A program made the position numbers and the translations under genes. Below the pieces are notes generated by a model. It saw nothing but the letters and a program-made list of their open reading frames with translations. It had not been told where the DNA came from and searched no databases. A DNA stretch of 64,000 nt from Rhizoctonia solani (lineage: Eukaryota; Basidiomycota; Agaricomycetes; Cantharellales; Ceratobasidiaceae): assembly GCF_016906535.1 (NCBI RefSeq), contig NC_057379.1, forward strand, positions 992,001 to 1,056,000, read 5' to 3'. Below are positions 33,080 to 44,457 of this stretch, piece by piece (position 1 is the stretch's first letter; the number at the start of each line of letters is the position of its first letter).

Positions 33080-34695
33080 ATGTACATGCAGAAGAGTAAC
33101 TGGTTTGAACACTTAGAGAACGATCATAACGAGGGAACCATTGCACAATCTGCGGGAATATCTCATGCCACTTATGAAAGATCTCTTGCATCACAAGACA
33201 CTATGGGAAGCGAGATATCAGTGAATACAATGGAGCCTCAAAACGATGGTTCGGCTCCAGCATTCGATTTCCATGAGATTTTAATCAGTAGGACAATGGT
33301 ACGTTATAATATCGATGCGGGCCGTATTATGAACCATGTTACAGGACGTGAGGGAGGTTGTTTCACACTTGGTTGCCCACGGTTGTCAGGACCTTTCCGC
33401 TAGGCTTGATGAATCTTCGTTTGGCGAATACCCAGTCGCTCATGGTGGGTTCAGTGATATCTACCACGGTCGACTACTGGACAGTACACGGGTCGCGGTG
33501 AAGGCCTTGCGGGTTTCTGTCGATAGTATCACCAAGGAGCCCAAACACTTCAAAGTTTGCCTAATTCATCATTTCACGAAGATATACTAATTGAAACATA
33601 ACCATGTAGCATGCGGCTCGAGAGCTTTATGCATGGAGTCAGTGCAACCACCCCAACGTCATCCCATTGCTTGGATTGGCAATCTTTCGGAATCGAATTG
33701 GGATGCTTTCCCCTTGGATGGGGCAGGGCAATCTGCCTCGCTACCTGCAGACAGTACCGGATGCAGACCGGCTTCATATGGTGCGGCCCTTGCGGGGTTG
33801 AATCTCTGAATCCTTTCTGGCTTTGGATTGAATTCGTCTCCTATTAGTGCATCCAAATCTGCGAAGCGCTATCATATCTGCATCAAATCCGTATTGTAAG
33901 CCGCTCTGCACGGAAGTACTTATGTAGGCTCATCGGATTGACTAGATTCATTGCGATCTGAAGGGGGTATGTAGATTATCCAACTATTGGTCTAAGTCTT
34001 ACTACATATAGGCCAATGTGCTTGTCTCGGAAGAGGGACTCCCTTTCTGACAGACTTCGGCACCTCCTTGTTGGTAGATCGGACACTGGGCTTTACCCAG
34101 ACAACCAGCGGCCCCGCCTTTTCCATACGATGGTCTGTGAGTGACGATAGATCACTTGACACGGATTCGCCTCATTATACGATCTATCGACTATAGCCAG
34201 CCGAAATCCTAGACGAAACTAGTCCCCATACAGAAATGTCTGATGTGTATGCGCTGGGCATGGTTTGTCCCGCATTTAGAGCACTAGAAAGTCTAATAAT
34301 TTTGGCACCATGGGCTCTAGACTATATATGTATGTGGTGAAGTAGTTCTTACTTTGTATCTAATACTGACACCAAAGAACATAGGAAACAATCTCAGGGA
34401 AAATCCCATACCTCGGAAAGGGAGACTCGAACGTGATACGTCTAGTAACTGTGAGGCAAGAGCACCCTGAGCGCCCTGAATGCATGCGCGGTGGTGAAAA
34501 TGAGGATAGTCTGTGGAATCTGCTCGTTCGTTGTTGGTCGTTTGAGCCTACCGCACGCCCGAGTGCGGCTGAAGTCACAACAATTGTGAGTAGATATTGC
34601 TACTGAGTCCAATATACTGAGCGCGCGCGCCACAATAGATGAAGACGATCTCTGGAGCCAGCTCCCGCTTGGAGGCCAACGGTAAAATTGAATAG
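33080..34695 (+). CDS. Tyrosine-kinase-like protein kinase (one-base break at DFG)
   Basis: After a non-conserved N-terminus come DVREVVSHLVAHGCQDLSAR, a glycine loop HGGFSDIYHG, VAVKALRV with the ATP-binding Lys, and HAARELYAWSQCNHPNVIPL with the helix-C Glu. Then SPWMGQGNLPRYL, ICEALSYLHQIRI and IHCDLKGANVL (HxD Asp and Asn present), APE-like SPAEILDETSPHTEMSDVYA, IPYLGKGDSNVIRLVTVRQ, and LWNLLVRCWSFEPTARPSAA. The end is at TAG 34693-34695. Exons are joined by introns of about 45-120 nt. The sequence CCCTTTCTGACAGACTTCGG (34040-34059) lacks one base for P-F-L-T-D-F-G, so the literal frame stops just before DFG. This could be a sequencing error or a real pseudogene. It starts 8 bp after the GAT copy's stop. 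It is the same TKL type as the array at 55.8-60.6 kb. Confidence 0.75.
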
Positions 34696-35926
34696 AAAAC
34701 AGGTATGCAATATATTGTCAATGTGTACAAGATTCCGCGCTCAGGTTTTCTGTTTGTAATTATTGGTGAATTTTGTGTAGCAGACGCAATATCGTCGTAT
34801 ACCATTGGCGTTGATAGTGCTCATTAGACTGTGTGTAATGTATATCACCCATATCACTTGAATGCTATTCCCTTTCTTGATATCTATCTACCGACGTACT
34901 GTCTTCCGTAACTGGATTTTCCGCCAAACTACGATTCAAACAGCCAAATTTAGCAACCACAAGAGAGACCAAGTTTGTATCTCTCACGGTATCTGATAGC
35001 TCGACTTATATATTTAATTCGTGTACCATACAGGGCCATATGCATCCAAGTCTATTATTTTTACCCAACACATATCCATCTTTCATCCCTACTTATATCC
35101 CCTCGACAACTAGAAGAGCAATAAACCGCCGACCCCGCATCGCACCGCACTGCCCTTGGGATTCATCGATCATCCGTAACATGTTGAGATTGAGTTTATT
35201 ATCAGACATAAGGCTTAAATTGGAATTTCCAAACAAAGCGCGACCGCTTATATCTCGAATTTCAAGCCTTACAATGCAGTAGTAGGCCTTCGAAAGTTGA
35301 CCAAAACGACATGGTTCTGCACCTAACTCAAGCTCTCAGAGGGGTGTGCGCGTGGATAGCTATAAGCAATTTGCAGTCTGACCCTCCTATCGAAACCATG
35401 GCAAAATAGAACCATAGTCCCAGTCCAACGATCTCCGGAACGGACGCCAATACATATATCTTCGGTCCAGGTTAGGTCAGCCACCCCATGTGACCACCGC
35501 CTTCTCTGCCTTCTCTTCAGTGCATCATCTAGAGGAGTTCGTTTTCGTCACCCTAGGCCTGATTTCTGTCGCCCACATGTGCCATGCGTCAACGGCGTCA
35601 TATCATGAGGCCTATACGCCAATCGACCCCCACATACTGTATATCCCTCGTCCTGTAGCACTATCTGCATAATTCGAATTTGAGCTCCAACCCAACTTTG
35701 AATGTAACCAAACCGGGTCTAGTCAAGCCAGATGGAGAAGAGCAGGCCTGTTGTGACGTCTTCTTCCCAATGTCAAATCCAGGCTACCATATACCACTGG
35801 GTAATGGCACCAAGACAACTCTAAACCAATCGCAACCGCTTACCTCGTCTACCATACAAGCCCAGAATATAAATCAATTCCCTCCGTTGAGCGCAAACCA
35901 ACTGGCCAACTACCACCTATACCAGC
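34696..35926. other. Intergenic region with a diverged duplicate segment
   Basis: No supported gene. Positions about 34840-35170 resemble about 30260-30700 upstream of the bZIP gene (for example ATCACCCATATCACTTGAA versus ATCACTCATATCACTCGAA). Open frames at 35490-35672 and 35680-35976 show no family motif and overlap the start of the APP1-like gene. They may be leader sequence. Confidence 0.45.
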
Positions 35927-37326
35927 ATGACATCTCCCACTGGAAGAACTCAAAGACTACACGACCTATTCAATAAACTTACTTCCCAAACCTCTCCCCA
36001 GTCCCCATCCAACCCCACCATAACAGATGGATACCATAAACTACCACTCACCACGCGCCTAATCGCATTCGACAACACCGCATTCTACCCACCGCATCAA
36101 CCTACATGTGCGGCCTTCCCCTCGGCCATCTGCCCCTCGACCCAACCCAATGCAAACGCCATCCCGCCTAGACCGTCCGAATTCGACACGCATATCGCTG
36201 AATTCGTGATTGCGTACATGTCCAGTCGTTCAGGTGACGCCGGCATCTTGGACGACATCGTTGCCAATATTGTTTCGATACTCGGGATTGTGAAACGTAA
36301 CGGACCGGAGGAAGAAAATGTCCGAAGCAGGGTGGCGATGTTTTTAGGATTCATGAAGGTCAATGAACGGGCGGTGTTGATGTCTCGAAGTTTGGAAGCA
36401 GCTATAGGAGAGCAGGTTGTCTTAGGCGGGCCGAGTTCCGGGAATGGGATCAGTTCAGATTTGAGATGGCTACGGGCCCCGAGGGGGACAAGGGAGATCG
36501 TTTGGAAGGTCTTGACCTCTTCCGAGGACCAAAGAGTATTCGAGGCGAGGACGTTTGTTCCAGCCGATAGTGGGTGGGTTGTTATTTCTGATGTGAGTCG
36601 GGTATATGCTTTGGCGTGTATGTGAACTTGATGGTCCCGGTTCCGAAAGGTGGACGATACGATCAAAGTATCCCAAGTGAATAATGTGAGTTGCCGTCCA
36701 GACTCGTCTCATCTCCTCCTCCCCCCCCCCCCCCCATTGATCAATAAATCCGTTCCCAGCGTATCGCTCTCCTCCGGAATACATTCGTCGCCGATCCCTC
36801 GGCTGTACCCGGCATGCCAGAACTGTACGCATCACTCAACACCCAACTAAACAACCCGTCATGGTTCTACCTCTCCGCCTCACCCTGGCAACTATACCCT
36901 TTTTTACACGACTTTCTCAACGCTCAAGGACGATTCCCGCGTGGCCAGCTCATCCTGCGCGACATGTCCCGCGGCGCGATGCCCGTCTATCTATCCGCGC
37001 TCACGATGGGCACACAAGCATATAAAGTAGACAGGCTCTCCAAAGTTCACGAGTGGCTACCTGAACCCGCTCGGCGGGTGGTCTTGATAGGTGATAGCAC
37101 CCAAAAGGACCCTGAGTCGTACGGTGAGATCGCGCGCAAGTGGCCCAACTGGGTCGGTGCGATTTGGATCCGTGTCGTACAAGGTGTGGACGAACGCAAG
37201 GAAAAGGACCTCAACGATCCGAAGAGGTTCGCAAAAGCATTTGAAAAGGTCGATAGCCGGATATGGAAGACTTTTATTGATCCGAAAGAGCTGCAGGCTG
37301 CGGTCGCGGGATTAAAGACCAACTGA
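35927..37326 (+). CDS. APP1-like phosphatidate phosphatase (DUF2183)
   Basis: Yeast App1 is a Mg2+-dependent phosphatidate phosphatase of actin patches that acts in endocytosis. The catalytic DxDxT motif is rebuilt by splicing: WVVISD, then an intron at 36592-36649, then VDDTIKVSQVNN. The next intron contains a 15-C run. After it come RIALLRNTFVADPSAVPGMP, WFYLSASPWQLYPFLHDFL, GQLILRDMSRG and RRVVLIGDSTQKDPESYGEI with ARKWPNWVGAIWIR, all characteristic of the family's haloacid-dehalogenase-like domain. The N-terminal about 200 residues carry the family's less conserved region (LTTRLIAFDNTAFYPP). The start at 35927 (MTSPTGRTQRL) is the first ATG in frame. The product is about 420 aa with no signal peptide. 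A functional link with the endocytic LSB5-like gene in this window is coincidental as far as can be seen. Confidence 0.88.
36721..36735. repeat. Poly-C run of 15 in an intron
   Basis: Fifteen consecutive C, preceded by a CCTCCT stretch, form the polypyrimidine tract of the third exon's acceptor in the APP1-like gene. Confidence 0.9.
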
Positions 37327-37553
37327 TACCTGCGTAAATGATGTATATTCCTTTGTACTAGTATGTTGCATACAAGAGTGATTCCCAAACAAACGATAAC
37401 CCACAGAGTATGTTTAGTGCTATTCCGAATCTAGAGAACTTTCCGTATGAATGAAGTGTGCATGTGAGGTATAGTGCATAGAAGATGTCTAATCGAACCC
37501 ATAACTTGAACTTTTCATTACCGATACATTGGCTAGCTTCAAATGCTAGCGGT

Positions 37554-40195
37554 TTAGAGGTGGCCAGGAAGCTCTCGGTCAAGGTACTCCCACCACTCGG
37601 GAATCGTCCCGCACATGGCAGTCGCCAGAGACTCTCCAGGCGACAAGTTGAATCCCCCGCTGTACGTTGCGGAGCTCGGAGGGCCTGGATTAAACTTTAG
37701 TAATGCAGCACAATAAAATACAAATCATAAAATCCACTCACTCGGGGTTTGACGAGTCGTCCGAGACAGTCCACGAGACCCCGCGGCTGCAGTGTATTCG
37801 GGTATATGAGATGCAGCCCTCTCTAGGAAATCCGCCAACACACGCGGGAGGTGGTTCTCGATGGGGAGCGCAACGTGAGGAGACCGGTACCAGTCCACCA
37901 AACGCTTGACAAGCTCAGCGACTCGCCCACGCTCAGACGTATGAATGATATTCTGAAACTGAGGCCGGAGGAGCTATGTTACGGATTAGCCGTGAGCGGG
38001 TATTTACTCGTGAGCACGCGTGGTATAGACTTTACCTTGAGAAGGAAGGCGGCTGAAAATGCTGCGTATTCGAACCACGCATCGGGAGAACACTTGAAAA
38101 GCGGGAGCGGAGCCAAACGCTCAAGGAATCCATTGACCGAAGCCGACGCTGCCTCAAGGCACTGCCGGTTTGGATTGATCAGTCAAATCGATCGGTGAAA
38201 GCACGGACAAACATTACCATCATTGTAAAGTCGCCGCCCCAATAATCGCCTTGCTGAAGGGACCTTGTAAATCCAAACGAATAGACCACCATGCGCGCGT
38301 ATTCGATCGTCCTGGAAGATGGTTACTAAGGATTTTTAATAGAGGTCCTGAATAAACTTACTGCCTAAGAATACCCTTGCGGAGCATGCCGCTTTGTTGA
38401 TCTCTATCTTCAGCTCGGCGAGTAAAGTGATGGACTTCGTCACGGAGAGTCTGGATCGTGTTGTTAAAGCCCATTGTGAGCTCCATATAGTCCAGCGCCT
38501 GTTATTGACGTCAGCATATATGCACCCGCCCCCCGGATCAGGAACACCTACCCCATTGGAAGACTTAGCAAATTGCATAAACTCGTTGACGGCCTTGAAT
38601 ATCTTGTGCTCCAGCTCACTTTGAATGCTTTGTGCATCCGTGCCACGAATTTGCCCACTCGAGGGGCGAAGTGAAGGGAGCCTGCCGTGCTTGACAGAGC
38701 TCCAGCTATCGAGCAGTAGGCACGCGCGCCATGTACGAATATGATTGGCCAATTCCAAAGCCTCAGTTCGGTTCACGGGCGCTTGGCGAGAAGCAAGGTG
38801 AAGGTTGAGGTCGGTAGCCATCCGAAGCGCCATCCTGTAGGTGAACACGGTAAGTTACCGGTATATATGCCCATGATGGTGAGTCAAGTGGCGACATACC
38901 CAACAAACAGAGAGGTGCGGTCATCAGTGAATCGCTGGACGGGAGGGGGGTATGCAGCAACCAATAGCAATGCCTGAACCGTATCTGCGTCCTTCAGCCC
39001 GTCTACGAGTGCCGCAGAGGCTGAGAGCTTGGCTTGCTGAAGGAGTTGGGGGTACAGGTTGGGGCGAGTTGTATAGTCGCGGGATGCAATTGTCAAGACT
39101 GAAGTCCTGTTGTTAGCAAATAAGATTTCAGTGGAAGTATGTCACACACCAATGGTGAACAAAAGGGGGCATCGCTGGAGCAAAGTTCGTGGGCTGTGAA
39201 TGGCCGGGTCGAGTAATCCGAGACCGTGCTGGAGAAAGCAGTGTGTAAGAGTACGCTCAAGCGCGATGAATACACACTTACATTCCAGTATTGCATGAAA
39301 CTAGAATATCTCGAAAAATTAGCGGAAATCACCATAAAATAACTGTAAAAGCGTACCGTTCAAACAGCTCATTTGCCTCGCGGGGCCCGACGACCCCACT
39401 CAACAGGATGTCAGGTACATGCGCCCGTTCGTTAATCATTCCACGTAATACAAGGTTAGAGGATGGGCCTGGGGGTCAGTGATTCCCTGTCAGCTACGCG
39501 TGGCTCGGTAATACCAAGTGGGTATAAAACAAGATGGCTGACCTTCCTGCCAGTACTGTGCACCCTGTGGATCGGCACGCTGAGCAAACACAGCTCGCGC
39601 ATCGTTGGTGTTGAGGTGGGTAGGTGGGAGGTTAGCTAGTTGATCAAGAACTTCTTGTACCTCCCAGTAAGGCTTGCTCGATACAGAGAGTCGTGTGTAG
39701 CGTTCTAAGACCTTATCGATATCTTCATTGACCTCCCGAAGATCATCTCTAATACTATCTTCAGAGCTACGCAAGGGATTTAGTGCATCGTGGTCGATGG
39801 TGATGAGCTCGGTACTCACATTCGATTCCTATCGGGGGGTGGGGCTTTTCGTGGTCGAGGTATGCATTGTATCTTTGACTTTCGGCAACGACGACAGGAG
39901 TTCGGCCCCTCATACACACAACGTCGCTTACGCTCATAGCAATAGGTACATGCGCTGCATAATATGTCAACTTCAATGATCATTGCTCTAAACATGAACG
40001 TGCTCCTGTAACGCACCTGGATGCAGAACCACTGGAAGTGCTGTTGGGAGAAGATGCTGACCCCGGTGGCGAGTGCCCAGGAGTGTAGGCCATACCTATA
40101 CGGGGAGGATACATCGGTTAACAGGGTAAAACGCAGACACCAACGGGGCAAGACCTACCGCCAGAACCGCTTGAATAGTGAGGATTGTGCGCCAT
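37554..40195 (-). CDS. Zn(II)2Cys6 transcription factor
   Basis: The start at 40195 gives MAHNPHYSSGSGG. Introns at about 40088-40157 and 39961-40017 then bring in MAYTPGHSPPGSASS and the zinc cluster ACTYCYERKRRC, VYEGPNSCRRC, RKSKIQC (Cys spacing x2, x6, x7, x2, x6), followed by basic PRPRKAPPPDRNR. Further exons encode DDLREVNEDIDKVLERYTRL, a middle homology region with KDADTVQALLLVAAYPPPVQ, MALRMATDLNLHLASRQ and HIRTWRACLLLDSWSSVKHG, the typical fungal_trans pattern. The C-terminus has FEYAAFSAAFLLK, VAELVKRLVDWYRSPHVALP and a final exon ending WWEYLDRELPGHL, stop 37554-37556. Around ten short introns are required. It is a presumed nuclear regulator with an unknown target. The middle region is clearer here than in the 10.3-kb paralogue. 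Confidence 0.85.
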
Positions 40196-41848
40196 CTATG
40201 AGAGCAATGTAGAAAGTAGTTGAGAGTGTTGATGATGCTAAAGAGCTACTGCTTCAACATTTAAACTATTGGAAAGGCTTGGGCTCCCATTTCAGACACA
40301 ACTTTTCGCGCATCACTAGGAAGATTCCCGGGTTCGTGAACGCAGAGCCCGCAAGAAAACACACTGTAGGACCCTCTTGATGCTGTCACTCTCACTGTCT
40401 GCCCCGCGCCCGTTGTTGACTCGCTCGCAGACGCATCAAAGACAAAGCTCTGGCTCCTCCAAATTCATGTCACGTGTGCCGGTGATTCGCCGGTGGTGCA
40501 TCACTACTCGGCTATGCCCTGGCACTGCCGCGACAATGATGCAATATTCCGACAAAAGGAGCTTTAATTTCTCGAGGCATTGGGCTTACCGTCTCGCGGC
40601 TACTGAAAGGCACACGTGTTTCGACGTCCTGAGCGAGTCACAGAGCATATCTCGTCAGGTGTGATCAAAGCGATACGATTTGGGTTTACCACTAATGCTA
40701 TCACTACCGGCGGGTTCTTGAAGATTTCACTGGCACATGGCGTCATCCCTAATGAAGATAGGTTTGTGTGCCCAGGATTTATTAAATAAGTTCTAAGCGG
40801 TACTTCTCTTCTACTTCCTTTAGCTTAGAAATGTAGTCATACCCTACATAGTATGGTCAATACACAATTCGTCTCGCATAGTGACTCCATAATGATCGCC
40901 AATGTGCTGCGCCAGGTTACTCGGTATGAACCATAGTTGCGCTGCTACTGGGTGATTGATGTACAAAAGTTTGTATCATAGTTGTCCGTTTGGGCTGGTC
41001 TATCCTGAGCGCTACGACGCCACCGGGCCGACCCTTATATTATTCAATTTTGGTACATATAATTTGACTGCGGCAATACTCAAATATGTTAGAAGTTGAA
41101 CATACTGTCCAAATCCAGTCAATTGATGCCCAAATTAAATTACGCAGTCGCACCTGAATACAAACGAGCACGGCTATGTCTAGGGCCAGTAACTCCGCAA
41201 CCTCCGGTTCCTCTAGGCGTTTTGTCCCAATAATATCATATATCGAGGCCCCAGCAAGGTTGATCCATGCTGACGATTAGCGCATATGTCCATCGATAAC
41301 TTATCCGTTCAGCGTACTGCTCAACGTTCCGACAGGTTACTCGGATTTAGGGAGTTGTGTGCTCTTTTGGAGATTACACATTCACGAAATAGGAGCAAAG
41401 AGTGACCCGTAGCAACTTTGCTCCCACATCGTCGGCGCACTCTTCACATGGCCAAGCCTGCAGCACGGAACGGGTGTCGCCAGCCTCTGACTCCTTGCAA
41501 CATGTGTTTCTTGGGTGCTTCTGTCTCAATTTTCTTTCGGGGAAGTGGGGTCATCTCAGGACCTAGCAGAGCCGAGCGCCCACTATCATGATGTAGTGAG
41601 CTGAAGTATCCACTCATTTTTAGCACCGCATTTAGCCTCCTCACGACCTAGATGTGGTTTTTGGCGTGTTGTACCGATTAGAATCCCATTTGCGGGCTGA
41701 GCTCAATGTGATCCACCTGCTCGAGATGAAAGATGATTCATTCATTATATCGAAGCATAAACCCATTAGAAGCATGGAAAAGGAAGAGAAAATGAAGCGA
41801 GCTGCGGCACATCCATCGTCTTGTTTAGGATACCCAAGCCTAAAGAAC
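40196..41848. other. Intergenic region, no gene seen
   Basis: 1.65 kb upstream of a zinc-cluster gene and downstream of the multicopper oxidase. Open frames at 40377-40664 and 41444-41644 lack motifs and are probably chance. Confidence 0.5.
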
Positions 41849-44457
41849 TCATGACTTGTTCTTGGTAAGGTAATAGCTCGGAACATAGTCGCCTGTGAGC
41901 TTCTCAGGGCCTTCCAGCAATGCTATATAAGACGGGGGTGAGCATTTATCCCCTCGGCCGCCCGAGATGACTTGAAACGTACCGATCACCATACCAGTTG
42001 CAAGGTGAGCATCAATGTGGCAGTGAAGAACGATTGGGCCAGGGTCAACAGCGCGGAAACGCACAGCTGCCCATGCCTGACCAGTCATAGCGACGGGCTA
42101 GAGCACATTTAGTCAAGAATGCTAAATAGTCTATGCGCAATACTCACAGTGACAAAGTCATCGCGAAGGGGTGGGTTCTTGAGGTTAATGCCCTTGTAGC
42201 CGGCATCCACAGCTTCCTTGACGGAGGCATATGGGAAAGGACCATCGCCTGAGCCGAGGAACCATGCCTTGACACCGTGCTTATGCATGGGGTGAGGAGG
42301 ATGCATAGCAGGATTACCAGCCGTAACAGTAAAGATCAAATCAACGAGAGTGCCATTGGGATACGAGAAGTAGACCGTGGGGTCAAGAGAAGCAATTTGG
42401 CCTGGCTGGAAGAGAAGGGGAGTGAAGTCGTCCTTGGGCTCGTGCCACGAGTTTCCTATTGGTATGGAGAATGAGTTATCTCTGTGAAGCTGATAATAGA
42501 ATTTGGCTTGCCGTTAAGCACCCATCCGAATTCACTGGAGCGAGTGACGTTCAAAGCAAGTGTAAGGTCGGAAGCGCCCTGAGGAGGGGGAGATGCAGGG
42601 AATGGCGACAGATTAGCCTGAACCAAATCGACACCACCGTTGATGATATTTCCAGCATAGTCGATGTACTGAACACAATCAGTCAACACGTTCTCCGATT
42701 AGTACATATGCACTCACTGGTTTCTTCGCTGCGGGAAGAGCATACTTCTCGACGACACCGGCACCGGTCTTTCCAGAGTTGACATAGGAAAGGATGGCAT
42801 AGCCACTGATGAGTTGGGGAAGGACGACCGCAGCTGTGCGGATGACATAATCTCCAACTGGTTGATCAAGCTTGACAAAGAATTGGTAACGTTCGCCAAT
42901 AGGAATGAGAATCGAGGTTGCAACTTGGACTTTGGTATAGTGACCGTCCGCGGCGACTAACAATGGGTGGTTAGTAGAGCTATGCAATCCGCCTGGCCTG
43001 TAACCCACAGAAGTACATCTTGTGCGAGTCGATGGAAACACGAAGATCCCAAAGGGCTCCGCTGTTCTGTAATACCGGTGCTATGTAAGTAGCTTAATCT
43101 CTGATTACACATGGCTCACTAACCAATAGGTTGAACGCAGCCCAGCCGTTAGACTTCTTGACGGTGAAGACTTCAAATGTGGTATTCGAATTGGTACAGT
43201 TATACCACATCGAGGGCTCAACCATCTCCGGCTACAAGTGGTAACATCTGTATGCTGCAGATATTACGAAGAGATGGAAAACTCACCCTGGACTCGGGGT
43301 AAGGGAACATGATCTTATTGCTGGGTTGAAGCTATCATGAAAAGTCAGTTTGAATCAAATATATATCTGAGCTAGATATAACATACGCATCTAAGAAGAA
43401 CTTAGTTAATCAATTAAATTGCTTAAACGAGAAACATACCCTTTTTTGGTTAATGGCTTCTGCTCAGGAGCAGCGATCGCGTTAATCTCGGTCATGTTAG
43501 GGCATTTCACAGGTCCTTTGCCATTAGCTATATGCGGTGGTCAGATAAATGTGGGCTTAAGTGAAGTACGTTTACCCACTGAGTAGATTATCAATGCAAA
43601 GTTGTTCAACATCGGTACGCTCCCATTCGGCCATCCAGTGCTCCGATGTATAATGTTTGTAATCAAAGCTACCCAAGGTCAAGTATCAGCAGCTGAGACT
43701 GCATCTAAACATCCAACATACACATTAAGGAGGAAGGCGTTCATTTCAGCGTCCCTCAGCTTCTTCAGGGTGGAAGTGCTATTAGAGATTTGGTTGAAGG
43801 GTTTGGGCTTATTGGGGTTAGGACGAATGTATAACGTTCCCTTCAAGCCATCGTCGAGTTGCATTTTCTGTTGATACGTAGTTAGTAATTTTGCCTTTGA
43901 GAAAAGATCTCGTTCCCTACGTAATGGGAGTGGTACCCTTTGAAGATACGACAGTCAGTTACCAAAGAAACCCTATTAATTAAACGCACTCACAATGGAA
44001 ACCAGCTTGTTTGAGAGTAAAATTATAAACGAAATCTCCTCCTGGAGGAATTGGCCATTGGGTCATCCCAGGCACACCATCCGACCAGGGGGTTCCAACT
44101 TGTTCAAGGCTTAAAACCACGGGTCGGTAAAAATGAATGTTCAACTGGTATGTTTATACTCACCCGTGCCAGTGAATAGTAACGGGCTCATGGCCATTGT
44201 TGAGGACTTTGACGGAAACATCGTCGCCCTCATCCCAGACCAAGTGAGGTCCTGGAGTCTGGCCGTTAATGAGCCACGCTTCACGAGTTGTGCCATCGGC
44301 ATTGTTAGTGCCATAAGTGAGCTGTAAAATGCCAACGCGTTCAGATGCGCGTAGGTATGATAAGCGACAGGCTTACATTGAGCGTATGTAGGCGGAGCGC
44401 GGCTTGAGCTACAGGTAGGATGGCCCCCAAAAAGAGAGGGACATTTCGAAGTTGCAT
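41849..44457 (-). CDS. Secreted multicopper oxidase (ascorbate-oxidase/laccase superfamily)
   Basis: Three cupredoxin domains that oxidise a substrate at a T1 copper and reduce O2 to water at a trinuclear site. The signal peptide MQLRNVPLFLGAILPVAQA starts at 44457. All four copper-binding blocks are present after splicing: TIHWHG (44175 region), HWYHSHY (43985 and 43940 region, split by an intron), HPMHKHG (42290 region) and HCHIDAHLATGM (about 42020), whose last residue supplies an axial Met. Other family blocks: GTLYIRPNPN, FNLLNSGALWDLRVSIDSHK, ILIPIGERYQFFVKLDQP, FGWVLNGKPNSI and NPPLRDDFVTVPV. About a dozen introns interrupt the gene. The C-terminus (GDYVPSYYLTKNKS) has no membrane span, so it is not a Fet3-type anchored ferroxidase. 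The substrate could be phenolics, pigment precursors or ascorbate; the subfamily is not certain. Confidence 0.9.
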
